A stretch of DNA of 64,000 nucleotides from positions 80,318,442-80,382,441 of the forward strand of contig NC_133647.1 of NCBI RefSeq assembly GCF_009905375.1, given 5' to 3'. The DNA comes from Apium graveolens (taxonomy: Eukaryota; Streptophyta; Magnoliopsida; Apiales; Apiaceae). Shown here piece after piece: positions 35,401 through 48,054 of this stretch (position 1 is its first letter; each line of letters opens with the position of its first letter). Under the pieces are notes generated by a model, which worked only from the letters and a program-made list of their open reading frames with translations, was not told where the DNA came from and did no database searches. The position numbers and the translations under genes are program-made.

Positions 35401-37413
35401 AGCCTTTGTGGTGAAAGATCATCGCGGAGAAGGTAAGTTTCTCTTTCCTGCCAGCATGTTTTTTGATTTTTTTCAAATCTGGAGTTTCATTTTATTATAT
35501 GCTCCATTTTGAAGCATATTTGTTGTTCGTGTTGTATGACAAAATGGGAAAAACATTTATGCGATAACATTTTAGAACTTGCAATATATTTGCTAACTAG
35601 TATTTCTAATGTTAAGGGTAAAGGAGATATTCATAGCTATTCTAAATCTTATTTTTTCATCCAGCATACAAGAAGCATCACCCTCCATTATTAGCTGATG
35701 ACATTTGGCGTTTGGAAAAAATAGCAAAAGATGGTGAATACCATAAGCGACTAGTGGCACTTGCTGGAATATCCACAGTGAAAGAATTTCTTCAGATGTA
35801 TGTCACGGATCCTTCCTCGCTGCGCAGAGTATGACTCCTATTCTACTGTTACATTTTAATGTTTAAGAATGACTTTTAGTTCTGCAGAATTTCTAATTAA
35901 TTATAGAGACTTTGTGCCGTAAAATACATAGGTGATTGGTGGTGACAGTGGCATTTCGAACAAAATTTGGGACACAATCATTGAACACGCTACAACTTGT
36001 GTTCTAGATAATAAAATGTACCTGTACACCGGAGCTGCACAAAGGGTTATACTCGTGTTCAACTCCATCTGGAAGGTTATAGGAGCAACCTTTGATGGAA
36101 AAAATTACCAAAATCTGGACAGTCTAAGCTTTCCTCAGATGGTGTGTGCTTTAATACTTATCATAAGAACTAAATACTTACATTTTGTGCCTTGATTTCT
36201 GCAGTTCCTTAATGCGAATCCGTGTCATGTTAGTTCACAGGCACTTTTGCACATTACTCAATGCGAATTAGGAAAAGATAATTGTTAACTGCGTTACTAA
36301 AACTTCATTCGTATTTCTTTTTGTGCTTTATCTAGTAAAGTAACACCACTCACCTTTGTCATCTAAGTTTGGTAACTAGTTTTATTTGCTTCTGGAATTA
36401 TATCCAGTGTTTAACTTGTTTCAAATGATGGACGGGTGAGTGATGATTCTTTCTCAATTTAATATACAAAGTCTGTAATGTATTTGTTCTAGCCATAGGT
36501 GGTTATTTTGCTAAATATGAATTGTTAAAAATTAATGAATTTCAGTTTTTATTTTTCCATCACCATATCCATCATAAATCTGCAATTTTAAGCTTTAGAC
36601 ATTTATATCTCCCTTTAATTTGCACTGATGAAGAATGAACTCTGATATAAATTTGACAGCGGTTGGTTGAGGAAGTGAAACAGCAGGCTTATCTAAGTTT
36701 AGATGATTTGGTGCCATTCAGTGAACAACCCTTTATTGACCCAGCAACACTATTGTCAAGTCTTCATTCTGAACCTCTTTACAGTTCTAGTACAACTGTA
36801 GTAGATACGAACAACCTAATTGCAGACCAAGGTATGCAAACTATCCAGGGTTATCTTCAATATTGATCTGTTGTCAACTCATTTACTATTTTCTGTTGAA
36901 ACAAAATTACTTGTAGTTCCATATCATTACATCCATCTTTAAAGTTTACTAACAATTTCTGCTTAAGGCTATTTTCATATGAAAACATCCGCACCAGATG
37001 TTTTTGAAGAGGGTAAAGGAAGTTCACTGGAAGTTTCCCGGACAAATAACTGTCATCCGATGCAGGCATTTTTGCCTGCTAACAGTTTCAAGATGGAAGA
37101 TATTGGCTACGGATTTGAAAATGAAAGGCATGATCCTCAAAGTGGATTGCTGAACTCAGTTTTAATGACTGGGAATTTAACCACTGATGACATATTTAAG
37201 GTCCGAAAATCGACATGGCAATGGAATGAGCTTTTTCTTGACTCCAACAATCAGTCAGCTGTCTTTGTTCCTTCTGATATCGACTGTGGTTGTTCAAGCA
37301 ATCAAAGACCAAAAGCAAGGTGGTGTAAGTTACGAGCTGTCATAACATGGGGAATATTCGTCAGGCGGGATGTAGCTGCTAAAAGAAGGGCAAGGTCTTT
37401 GGGTCTATTATAG
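32425..37413 (+). CDS. CBP60-family calmodulin-binding protein (8 coding exons)
   Basis: Coding exons: 32425-32516, 32604-32679, 33811-33863, 34972-35432, 35665-35828, 35932-36141, 36660-36831 and 36968-37413. All splice sites are GT-AG and phases agree, giving 557 aa, normal for CBP60. Exon 1 encodes the family start (MVPPKRP) and exon 2 the conserved [20 protein letters not shown] followed by FFRRV. Exon 4 starts the conserved domain ([12 protein letters not shown]), with [20 protein letters not shown] further on; exon 5 has YKKHHPP. The last 31 residues (527-557) form a basic, Trp-containing helix ([11 protein letters not shown], then [11 protein letters not shown]), where CBP60 proteins bind Ca2+/calmodulin. 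CBP60 proteins are nuclear DNA-binding regulators of immunity and salicylic acid synthesis; which subgroup this is cannot be told here. Exons 1 and 2 lie between the arms of an inverted duplication. Confidence 0.9.
32750..32813 (+). repeat. 64-bp inverted repeat flanking arm B (left)
   Basis: This 64-base sequence, beginning AAATTATTTAGAAATGAG, recurs as a perfect reverse complement at 33281-33344. The pair brackets arm B in intron 2 of CBP60. Confidence 0.85.
32833..33235 (-). repeat. Inverted duplication, arm B (intron 2 of CBP60)
   Basis: Reverse complement of 31689-32091 with one mismatch. The loop between the arms (32092-32832) holds CBP60 coding exons 1 and 2. Confidence 0.9.
33281..33344 (-). 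repeat. 64-bp inverted repeat flanking arm B (right)
   Basis: Perfect reverse complement of 32750-32813. Between it and arm B (33236-33280) is a partial extra copy of the repeat's own sequence ('cattcataggttgctaac'). No clear target duplication was found outside the pair. Confidence 0.85.
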
Positions 37414-37640
37414 CTTGGCTCATGTTACAGAAGTTGAGCTGGTTCAGTGCCATAAACAACTTGTACATATAGCTTCTTGGCCTTGTCAGTACATACTTGT
37501 ATCAAATACCTTTTGTATTAAGTACAGTAATGGCTTTGGAGTCCTATTTTCATGTTTATGTAATTTCTTCCTGGGCTCAATATTGGCCCACTTATTTTGG
37601 GCCCTATACACTCCTTGACTTATTATATAACCCACTACAA
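37414..37640 (+). other. 3' UTR of CBP60
   Basis: Non-coding sequence after the stop codon, turning AT-rich with poly(A)-signal-like 'aatataacat' near 37640. Confidence 0.4.
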
Positions 37641-39483
37641 TATAACATATAATTATATAAAAGATAAATCTTATTCATATTTAACCATCCATTCTCTGAA
37701 ATAAAATATAGAATATCTCTTCAATATATAATAGGAGAATAAAGGATAAAAATCATGAGACAATTTATTTATGAACATTTTAATCAGCTTGAAATGTCTA
37801 ATTTGCTCTTATATTTGCTATTCATTCAAAATGAATGTTTTTTTGTGAGAATTGAATTTGAGTGTCACTATTGCTTTACGTGGCATCAAATTGCTAAGCC
37901 AATTAATCAGATGTGAACATAAAAGGCATGCTTGTGTCTTTGAAATGATAACTATCTGGTGTTTTAATTATTTAATATTATTAAGACTTACTAATAATTT
38001 TAATCATATTTTTTATTTTTTTATTTTTCATTTTGTATTATATTATTACATAGCATAAATTAGTTATATATGATATGTAGTCAACTTAAATTAAATATTT
38101 TGTTAAATCCGGTGATACCAAACATATTGAATTAGATTGAAATAAAAAAAATTACGATAAAATCTCGATAAGTTAATAAAACGTAACGAAATTAGTATGT
38201 GCAATAGTATAATATATATTATAGTGTGAAGATATTATAGATGTTATATACTTAATTTAAATTAATTAATTATTTGAATTTTGAAATTAAAATCATAATT
38301 AATATATTTGTACAAATAATATTTGATATGCCAGATAAATTACAGATTTCTAATATTCCAATTTCGTATCAAGAATAATAAGATAATCTAAATAATTTAT
38401 GAACATGCGTATTATTTTCTTCGTCTTATACATCTTGATTTGGTTAACTTTCTAAGGTGAGATTGATCAATTTGACTATGAATCATACTTATAGACACAC
38501 ATCTACAATTTAACCGAAAATAATTATAAAATTTATATTATTAGAAAATATTTGAAATGTAATTTTAAGAGAGTAAAATCTTAAATTTTAGTTATTTGGT
38601 CTAATTGACCGTAAAAAGTCAATAATTATAAGATAAATTGAGTACTATTAAAAGTACCAACAAATCAAAACTATATTCAATTTTTAATTTGGATCAATAG
38701 ATATAACTATTAATTGTACTCACAAGTCATAACTATATTCGATTTTTGATTTGGACTAATATATAAGCTTATTTCGAACTCAGCATTGGAACTCAAATTA
38801 ATTTTTGAAACATACACAAAATTTGACTATTTTTCACAAATAATTTCATAGCCCGATTAGGCTGAAATGTCATTCTTTACTCTCAAATTTAGTAAGTTTG
38901 TTTGTTAGTTCGATGCGTGAACTTAATTAATTGGGGTGTTTGTAACATTATACATCCACAAAAAATTAGTGTGTTAGTTAGGGACTTGGCCCGGTTATTG
39001 AAATACTCAAGATTTGGTCTCAATTATCGCACGATCAGGTAAAAGTATGATCAGGTAAAAGTATGAACGCTATACTCAACAAACTGTAAGTAAATTGTAT
39101 ATTATTTCATATAACAAAAATTACATTTTTATTCAAAAGTTTTTTAACGAATATTGAACCTCGCGCAATTGTTTAATTTGATACGAAATTATTTAATGTC
39201 GTAAAAACTTTAATCATCCTGTTTAGCATAATAAATCATCACATTATATTTATATGAGAGACCTGAAAGATTAGGTAACTAGGTATATTCAAAATTATTT
39301 TAATATTTTAAAATGTAATATATATATTAATAAGAACTTATAAATACACTAAACTAAAAGATTTGATTCGATCCGTTCTGTATTTTAAACAAACATATTT
39401 ATAATAATTACAAAAATGATCGCATGAATTCTTTAATAGAAATTAAAAAGAATTTTCTAATAAATATATGAAACAAGGTTGAA
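37641..39483. other. AT-rich intergenic DNA
   Basis: No gene seen. Two imperfect copies of a roughly 60-base unit lie at about 38640-38765, and a 16-base unit 'gatcaggtaaaagtat' occurs twice at about 39034-39064. Confidence 0.5.
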
Positions 39484-40005
39484 ATTATTCAAAAATAAAA
39501 CTTTACAATGATTAAAATAATGTTAAGTGATCCATATACAAGAAAACTTAAATTAACACGATCACACATGATGACATTTTAAAATAAATATCTCACGTAT
39601 ACACAATACACATGCTAAATTTTCTAAATACACTTGACAACCCATGGATACCGGACATACACAAACTATAATTGATATCAACATATCTTAAAATTGGACA
39701 TCATATACAATCAAAATATTTGTCTGGATCAGAATCACCAATTATTCAAAAATAAAACTTCATAATGATTAAAATAATGTTAAGTGGTCCATATACAAGA
39801 AAACAATATTTGCCTAACTTACATTAACACGATCACACATGATGACATTTTAAAATATATATCTCATATATACACAATACACATACTACATTTTTTAAAT
39901 ACACTTTGACAACCCATGGATACCGGACATACACAAATTATAATTAATATCAACATATCTTAAACTTGGACATCATATACAATCAAAATATTTGTCATGA
40001 TCAGA
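39484..40005. repeat. Two-copy tandem repeat, about 257 bp
   Basis: The block starting 'attattcaaaaataaaact' at 39484 recurs at 39741 with about 90% similarity by eye. Shared internal landmarks include 'acacgatcacacatgatgac' and 'gacaacccatggataccg'. The second copy has a short insertion near 39804-39815. Confidence 0.85.
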
Positions 40006-41488
40006 ATCATCAAAGTTAAAAAAACAGACTATGAACAAGACGCAATTTATCATCACTCTACGGTCTAAATAATCATTGAGTATAAGCTGCTTTAAGATGT
40101 ACATATATTAATCATATTGTCATTGACTTTAATTTGTATTTTCTAAAAAAAACTCGCCAAAGATGAAGTTTAAAAATTTATACACTTATTTAGCAAAAAA
40201 AATTTATATACTTTTGAATTTTTAAAAATTGTTAGAAAATGGCTCGTGTCTCGCATGAGTTATTATGCTAGTTCTTATATGATTTAGTAAATATCACCTA
40301 AAAATTCTCCAACGAGTAAAAAAATATATTCGATGATTACCAAATGACATTGAGTTTTGATACTAATAAATCACTTATGGCTAATAACTAATAACTTAAA
40401 TAATAGATAATCAATAAATTCGCCCTTGACTAACTTCACAACATCTGTCTATCTATTATTTATCTATTATATATATAATAGAGTAATTAGGAGGTTGATT
40501 GAGATATTTTATCATATTAAAATTACTACATTACCCCTCATAATTGTATATTAATAATTATTTCATTTAATATGCATGTATTAATTGAATCTAACTTAAT
40601 ATTATTGTTGTATTAATTAGTATGCCTCATTATTACGTATATTTATTACTAATTCATTATCTAAAATATTTAACAATTTATAACTATATGTATGTATATA
40701 TTTATCTTATTATGATAATACAAAAAATATTATAATAAAGTATCGTTATCATAAAATGACAAAAATTAAATATAAACAAAGATCAGACTGAAATTTTTAA
40801 GGCTAAATGTGATGCACTGCTAAAAAATTTCAAACATATTTAGATATAACAAATATAAAACTTTCATTTTCATAAGAAAAATATTTAAACAAACTTGAGA
40901 ATCATTAATATTACGATACATACTTTCAGTTCATGAGATCATCGGTCTCACAAAATATACTTCCATCAAGATCAACAATCATGTAACTCACTTATCGCAC
41001 TTTTAACAAAATATCGCACTTTTAACAAAATGCATTAGTATTTTTTTAAAAAAAACAACTCATTCGCATTTTAAACATGTGTGGTGAAAAAGACTGACAA
41101 TTGCTACAGTAAATACTGCAAACCCAAAATAAAAAATTAAGGCAACTAAAGAAAATGAACTAAATTTTTTCTTAATCGATTAACATGATCTTGTTAAATA
41201 ATTTTGAATGTCCATACTCGGTGGCACCAATTGTAAAATTTCAAAATTCAGAACACTAAAAAGTACATATTTTACGAATATTATATATTTTTTATTCGAT
41301 CTAAAGTTAGAAAATAGATAATCTCACAATATAATATATACTTCATTTATGTTTATTAAAACAGTTCATACGTGAGTTTAAAAAAAATTTGTGCCTCGCG
41401 CGGGTAATTATAGAATATAAAAATCGGAGAAGCTTATACTTACAATAGAGGTCACTGCACACGCAAAACATGCTATATATCTACTTAA
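40006..41488. other. AT-rich intergenic DNA with dispersed repeat
   Basis: No gene seen. Positions about 40353-40470 match 42298-42415 ('gttttgatactaataaatca', then 'aataaattcgccctt'). A 19-base unit containing 'atcgcacttttaacaaaat' is repeated at about 40994-41031. Confidence 0.5.
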
Positions 41489-41503
41489 CAAGCATGTATA
41501 CAA
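41489..41503. repeat. Target site duplication of retro-insertion (left)
   Basis: CAAGCATGTATACAA; repeated at 42218-42232. Two further A's on the left could belong to it. Confidence 0.85.
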
Positions 41504-42217
41504 TGAAGCCGCCTCCCCTCCTCTGTCCCCTCTCCTAGGGTTTTTCAATTTTCAAGTAAATCGAGGGGCTTCTACTGGTTTTCTCCAGTGGAAAGCCCCA
41601 ATCCCTTCATTTTTTATTCTCGTTGATTTCTTTTCAATAAAATCCAATTTTTTTGGGTATTTGTGTGTTTCTCCTCTTGGAGTGTGTATCTGTCTCTCCT
41701 TTTGGAGTGTTTGTTATGTTTTTGCTTAGTCATGCTTGGGTTAATCTGGCTACTTTGAAAATGATTTATGTGGTTTTGTGGGAGATCTGTTTTTCGTGCA
41801 TTAAATTTGGGCTGGTGCCGATTATTACAAGAGCTTACTTTTCACAACTAAAATATATTCATCTTTTGAGATCTTTCACCCCCGGCTTGTGTATACCTGG
41901 TTTTTGGCATGTAGATAGCTTGGGTGCTTCTGAACATTGGGCTACAAGTGGTGCGTATGTGAAGGTCATTTGTGATATTACTAGTTCCAGGATTGGTACA
42001 TGTATGATCGATCAGGAAGCTATTTTAATCTTTTTTCATTCAAAGAATCGTGAGATTCATGATGTTAAACAGTCTGAAAATATAAGCGACTATTTGCTTA
42101 GCTCGTTTATTTGTTTAATCCTGACTGTATTTTTTTCGATGGGAGTTTTGTTCCTATTGAAATTAAGTTGTAATTTTGGTTGATGCAATTTATAAAAAGC
42201 ATTTTGTCAAAAAAAAA
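41504..42217 (+). mobile_element. Short non-LTR retrotransposon (LINE-derived or retrocopy)
   Basis: A 714-bp insertion flanked by a perfect 15-17-bp target duplication and ending in an A8-9 tail after 'aaaaagcattttgtc'. These are the marks of L1-type target-primed insertion. It begins with a GC-richer, CT-rich leader (gccgcctcccctcctctgtc, then ctagggttttt) like plant LINE 5' UTRs. A 176-aa frame at 41653-42183 spans most of it but shows no endonuclease or reverse transcriptase motif. It is hydrophobic at both ends, so it may be chance. It is best seen as a non-autonomous LINE derivative or a retrocopy of an unknown transcript. Confidence 0.75.
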
Positions 42218-42232
42218 CAAGCATGTATACAA
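42218..42232. repeat. Target site duplication of retro-insertion (right)
   Basis: Perfect copy of 41489-41503, directly after the poly(A) tail. Confidence 0.85.
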
Positions 42233-42962
42233 ATTTTAAAATATTTCAGAATAGAGCAATGCCCGTGCCTCGCACGGCTATGATTTTTAAATGATATCAT
42301 AGTTTTGATACTAATAAATCACTTATGGATATTAATAACTAATCACTTAAATAATATATAATTAATAAATTCGCCCTTCACTAACTTCACAACATTTATC
42401 TATTATACATATTATAGGTGACCATGAGTTTTCCACCTATTTAATAAATTACTTATATACCGTTTCAACCAAATTAAGTTTAAAATATTTTTTATTAGAA
42501 TCGAACTCATGACCTCATGAAACAAGAAAGATTATGATGAAGTATACAACCATTACACCAACACAATCTTTGATACAGTTTTGTAAAATCATTAACTATA
42601 TGTCTTTAACAAAAGTTTATAACGCTATTTAATAAATTACACATATATCACTTTAACACCGGCTAACCCTATGAACAAATGAAATTACATTCACATCTAT
42701 AACCATTTTAATAGACGGGAGTTATAATTATTAAATATTTCTTTAAAAAAATTTAAAAATATGCATATTATACAAACGATAAGAATATGTGTAATGATTA
42801 AAATTTATTTATACGAAAAATCATTTATGTGAACAACATTTTTTGCGCCACTAATTGACACCATAATATTTTGTATAAATTTCGAAAATTTTAACATAAA
42901 TACAAAAATTCCTGATCCCGCGATTTAAAAAAAATCAGAATAGGTGGGGATATCATGAATTT
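42233..42962. other. AT-rich intergenic DNA
   Basis: No gene seen. It includes the second copy of the dispersed repeat (42298-42415) and a short GC-rich palindrome-like 'cccgtgcctcgcacgg' at about 42261. Confidence 0.5.
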
Positions 42963-43192
42963 TTTAGATATATGGTGTACATATTAGGTGTGAATAGAGG
43001 AGAGAAATGTCAATATACTTGACTTGTGTATATTCCTGATTCTTAGGACTTTAGTTCTTAGGACTTTAGCACATAGAACTTTGGTTCTGTATCCCTGATT
43101 TAAGGAGTTGTATAGTTATGTGTGTGTTGTAATCTGTCTATTAAAAGGTAGTTCATATGATAGAATCATATATCAATTTTTCTGAACATTCA
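42963..43192 (+). repeat. 5' LTR of old Copia element
   Basis: It matches 56983-57216 throughout, from 'tatggtgtacatattaggtg' to 'ctgaacattca'. The first bases are mutated (TTTAGAT for TGTAGAT). It ends CA at 43192. Confidence 0.85.
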
Positions 43193-43244
43193 TAGATCTT
43201 TTTTCATAGGTCTTTTTTCTTGATCCAAAGATCTTTGGTTGCAC

Positions 43245-43632
43245 TGTTTTCGTGCACGACCATTCTCAAAATCGAAGTAAGCTAGACCCTAAATCTATCA
43301 AATGTATATTTTTAGGTTATTCTTCTCATCAAAAGGGTTATAAATATTATTCTTCTATCACTCAGAATATATATAACTCTATGGATGTCACTTTTTTTGA
43401 AAAACTTGCTTATTACAATTATGAGATTCAGGGGGAGAATGCAAGTGAATCTCATATTTGGGACAATATTTCATGTATAAAAACCAATTCCAACTCTCAA
43501 GTCACTGATAATCAAGTTTCTTTGTAAATTACTGAAAATTCTCCAATCCCTTCTTTATCTTTGACTCATACCAGAAAATAAAGAAACTCTCATCTAAAGA
43601 AGAAGAAATAAATCTGGTAAAGTTATAGAGCA
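43245..43632 (+). pseudogene. Copia integrase C-terminus (broken)
   Basis: The plus strand reads FVHDHSQNRSKLDPKSIKCI then FLGYSSHQKGYKYY and DVTFFE, the conserved C-terminal block of Copia integrase. It is followed by a frameshifted linker ending GKVIEH at the insertion point. The catalytic core is deleted. Confidence 0.85.
43628..43632. repeat. Target site duplication GAGCA (left)
   Basis: Repeated at 55211-55215. Removing one copy and the element restores the Copia reading frame through GKVIEH-KTHLEDHH, which confirms the boundaries. Confidence 0.9.
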
Positions 43633-44248
43633 TGTTAGGTCACACACACACTGTAGAGGGGGTGAATACAGTGTATAGTACACTCAAATCGAACTTTAAG
43701 AACTTAAGTAACAGAAAACAAACTTTATTGAAACAATAAACTCTGTTACAGTATGGAACTGTTACCTCTCAGTGATGAACAAATATCACGAGAGCTGCAA
43801 GGGTTACAATGAATAATCTTTTCTAATAATGATAACACTTGTAGTGTAAACCCTATGTCTGTGTTTATATACTACACAGTTACAAGATAATCGCTAATTG
43901 ATATGGAATATAATTCTGCTTCCTAAAATATATCAATAAGATATCTTTTCTTCCAAGTATTCCATTCTTCACGGAATTCCTTCTTCATGCATATCTCTTC
44001 TTATGTTTATCTCGATCTTCTTTCCTTTAATCAGCTACTGTCCTTATCTGATTGTCCTTCAGCACTTAAGTTCTGATATCTATCTTCTGATGATTATCTC
44101 CTGATAATATAAGTACTGATATCCTTAAGTCCTGACTTCCAGTATAAGTACTGATCAACAGTTAAGTACTGATTTATCCTGTTCACGTAAGATTCTGAAA
44201 GCTAAACATAAAACATATTAGCCATGACATTATCAAATATATCTAACA
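43633..44248 (-). repeat. 3' LTR of nested Sirevirus-like element
   Basis: TGTTAGGTC...ATCTAACA, 616 bp in plus-strand reading. A minus-strand TATA box (TATATAAACAC) lies near 43862-43873. Several AAGTACTGAT units occur at 44066-44175. Confidence 0.9.
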
Positions 44249-44263
44249 ATCTCCCCCAACTTG
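44249..44263 (-). other. Polypurine tract of nested element
   Basis: The minus strand reads CAAGTTGGGGGAGAT directly before the 3' LTR. Confidence 0.8.
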
Positions 44264-44456
44264 TATATTAACAAAATATACAAGTTTAACAGATATTTGA
44301 TGATGTCAAAAATATTAAGTACAAATGCATGAGAAATTGACTAGATAACTACAACTTACAGTCCTTAAAGTTTTTACCAATTTCAACTTCTGATAACAAC
44401 TTCAATCTGTATAAATATCAGAATTTAAGCAGTTGTAGATCTTCGACTTGGCTTCT

Positions 44457-47400
44457 TCATTTTCTGATCTCTCTGATGTCAGGAGTTGTTCTGAGATAGT
44501 TCTTCAACAAACATTTCTCAGCATATCTTAGTTCATCAATCATTCTCCTTTTAACATCTTTAAGCTCTGCAGTATCTTCACCAGTTTGAAAGATTGCAGC
44601 TCTGAGATCATTAATCTTTGCTTTTCTCAACTCCTGATCTAGTCTTATGACATAAGCTTTGTCAGACTCAAGATTGAATTCAAGTCCCTTAATACCAAGA
44701 TACGTTCTGATCTGTGCAGTATTAGGCTTCATATCAACAATATCACCATTGTGATCTCTGTACTTTGGAACATATATGCTGTCAGACTTAACAGAATAAA
44801 GCCTTTTCTGTCTCTGAATCTGTTCTTTTAAGTAGTTTGCAGCAGTCTCTGTTATTCTGTCATCCACTTGAAGTAAGAAAAGTACATGCTCCAATTCTTC
44901 AAATTACTTCAAAGGAATGACATTTTGTCTTATATGATAAACCCTACCATCTATCATAAAATACAACATGATGTATTCTTTCAAGTAGGTATGGTAAACC
45001 ATCTGTACAAATTCCAGTTGATTCAATCTCTCAGGAGTTGCTCCAATACCTGGTTCACTCAAGGAAGTTGGATCATTGGTAGTGTTGTGTACTCTTCTTT
45101 CATCAGCACTTCCCAATCCAGTTTTATCTCTAGCTTCCTTTCCAGTAACTACTCTTGCTTCAAAACCACTTGCAGTAGTCTTCAAAGATTGAGTCTGTTT
45201 TGCTTTAGTGAATCCTGGTAGGAGTGTCTTTGATCTATTTTCTGATATCAAGTTAACTTGAGCTCTGTCAGAGGTTACTTGCTTCTTCTGAATATCAGAA
45301 CTTACAATTTCTTGACTCTGAACAACTTGAGCCATGTCAGAGGTTGTTTTAAGAACTTTTCTTGAAGTCAGAGCAAGATCATCTTTTTCATCAGCAATTT
45401 CTTCTTCCTCAGGAGGTACATAACCCTTGATAGGTTCACCAACCTTTTCTTTACCCTTAGATCTTGGATCTATATGTGGTTGTGATCTAGCCAATGTTGC
45501 TTCAGTATGTGTCCTTTCTTTGATCACAATGCCTTTAAGTTTTGGAAGTGACTTTTTACCAGAAGCTTCAGATTTAGATGTGACTTTCTCTGATTTAAGT
45601 CTGGCTTCTTCTTCCTTTAAACTTTCCAAGTCCATTCCTGGATTTTCTTGAAGAAATAACTGTCTTGACATTTCCTCATCAAGATCTAGAAGTTCATCAG
45701 AACTTATCCTTTTACCAGCAGCAGAACTTATTCTTTTCCCAGTATCAGAACTTGTTCTGTGACTAGCTTGTCTTGATGTAAACCTTCTACCTTGACTATG
45801 ACCGCTACCCATTCCAGAGTTTCCTTGGTCATCTTTTCCATCATCCTTTCCTTGCAGTGTCTTGTTGGTTTTGCATTTGGACTTAATTACCTTCTCCCCC
45901 TTTTTGGCATCAGCAGGTAGTAAAAGAGAGATAAGTAGTTCCACTGAGGTCTGGATTTCAGTAAGTTGCGATTGCTGAGAAGCTTGATTTGTCAGAATTT
46001 GATCAATCTGAGCTTGTTGTTTCTCTTGAGTTTTCTCAATATAAGCAATCCTGTCAATGGTAGGTTGAAAGAACTTTTTCTTATCAATTTTCCAAACTTG
46101 TTCCTGTTTGATAAAGTTCTCCTGAATCTTGTGTAGCTCTGCATGAGTAGTTGAATGAAGACCTTGTAGATGTTTAGTACTCAATGCAGTGACTCTAAGC
46201 TGAGTTCCATTCCTTAGTTCACTCCTGACCTGCAGGAGTTTCACTCCAAGGCATTGGTGCATCCCTGATAACAAACTCCTTTACCAGTTCAGACTTAGGA
46301 AGAGTCGGTGGTGGAGTATGTCCTGAAGGACCTGCTTCATCAGCATCGACAGTTGGAGCAGCTTCACCAGTATCTCCAACATTTGCAGCATCAGAACTTA
46401 AAGAATCAGTATCTTCTGATAAGACAACAGTGTGAGTAGCAATGGAGGCTTCAACATCCTCTAATTGCTGATCTGATACTAAGTTCTGATCAACAGCCAT
46501 ATCCTAATGCTCACCTAAAATCTGATCATCAGCATCTTGATGCAGAGAAGGTGTTGTTGATAACTCTGGAGTTTGAACAACATCAGTAACAGGTGTTGTG
46601 GAAGGATTATTTGCTGTTGGAGCTTCTAAGAAAAGTATTTCAGGCACAACCAGGTTCTGAATATCAATTTCAACACTTGTGCCTGGATCAACAAGAGACA
46701 CAGATGGTGAGTTAGCCTTGTCAGATACAGCTTCCTGAGATGGAGTTGATGGAGAAGAAGTGACTGGAGCAAATTCCTTGTCTTGTGAGATCAGAGATTC
46801 CTGATCCCCTTCCTTAGCTGCTTCCTCTTTATCATCTGAAACTGGCCTTTATGCCCTCTGTTTCTTGTACTTCCTTGTTGATGTGGATTCCTTGGGAGTT
46901 TCAGGAACTATCATTCGTCTAAGCCTCTTGAGAAGCCTAGAACCCCCAATTTCAGAATCCTTCTGAGAAACCTCTTTCTCAGCTTCAGAAACAATAGGTT
47001 CTCGAGAAGAAACCTGTTCCTCAGAATCAGATTCATCTCTCAATACAATCCTCCTTCTCTTTTGAGATGTTTGAGGAATAGTTTTTGTCCTCTTTGGCTT
47101 GGAGGATGAGGGTTTAACAGTCTGTGAAGTAGAGAGATAGGATTTGAGATAATTCATGAGGGTAGGTTGAGTAGAATGAGTGGTAGGTGCTGAGGATGAT
47201 GGTTTTTGGGTGTTTGTGGTTGGTTGGAAATCAAAGTAAACAGATCTATAAGTATCAGGATCAACATTTACTAGGATCTGTTTTACAGACTGAGGAATCT
47301 GTAATGGTCTAACCACTTTTTTCTTTGTATCAGCATTTACCAGATCATTAAAGTATCGTTTTGCAACTCTAAAAGGTGGGGTTGAGGAACTGACTAATTG

Positions 47401-48054
47401 AGGTTCATCAGTACAAAAAGTATATAGAAGTTGACAGAATCTAGCAAAATAGACAATATTTCTATTCTCTGTCATCCTATCCCCAATAAAACCAATTATT
47501 CCAGTTGCAAAATCAAAATGAGTTTGATGAATAATGGCATACCCTATGTGCTGACTCAGAATTGGGATAACATCAAAATTCGAACATTTGTTCCCAAAAG
47601 CTTTGGTGATGTAGTCAAAGAAGAAACTCCATTCTCTTCTGATATTAGCCCTTTTTAACTGCCCAAGCTTTGCCAAACTCTTTTCATATCCCAAATCAGC
47701 CATTAACTCCTGAAGTGCTGATTCCTCTGGAGTTGAAAAAGTACAATTTTCTGGGAGATGTAGAGCTTTGCGTATTGTACCAGGAGTGACTACATAGGAT
47801 GAATCACCCACTTGGAAGATAATACTGGGAGTTCCTCGTTTACCATCATCATCAAAAACTCCAGTCCTCCAGAACCTCAGAACTTGTTGACTTGAAAATA
47901 ATTCAGGCTGAGTTAAGGCGTACCCAACCTCACTATGTGCAAGAAGATCTTGCACAAAGTGTAATTCAGATGGAGCTTCAGCATGATCAAGAATTGCAGC
48001 ATAGTTGTTTGGAACAAACTTTGCTCCATCAATGATTAAATCCTTTGGTGCCAT
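44457..48054 (-). pseudogene. Long extra ORF of nested element (env-like position), broken
   Basis: One long coding region starts at ATG 48054 (MAPKDLIIDGAKF). It is open to 46852, broken by stops at 46849, 46504 and 46219 in the same frame, then continues in a shifted frame from about 46250 through a stop at 44904 to 44457. The first 250 residues form a globular domain with W, F and P landmarks (LRFWRTGVFDDDGKRG, VVTPGTIRKALHLPEN, REWSFFFDYITKAFGNK). A low-complexity Ser/Thr/Glu linker with basic patches (KRTKTIPQ, QKRRRIV) follows, then a coiled coil (IAYIEKTQEKQQAQIDQIL near 46000) and a charged C-terminal domain. No signal peptide or clear membrane segment follows the ATG, so a true envelope protein is doubtful. 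Similar ORFs occur in other plant Sirevirus-like elements, from memory. Function unknown. Confidence 0.65.

Noticed and set aside
41653..42183. 176-aa ORF as a host gene
   Set aside because: It lies wholly inside a retro-insertion with target duplication and poly(A) tail, has no recognisable domain, and its codon pattern does not look like a gene; kept only as part of the element.
42250..42285. Regulatory palindrome cccgtgcctcgcacgg
   Set aside because: Related short motifs recur in the AT-rich DNA (40245, 41390), so it is more likely part of an old repeat than a specific site.
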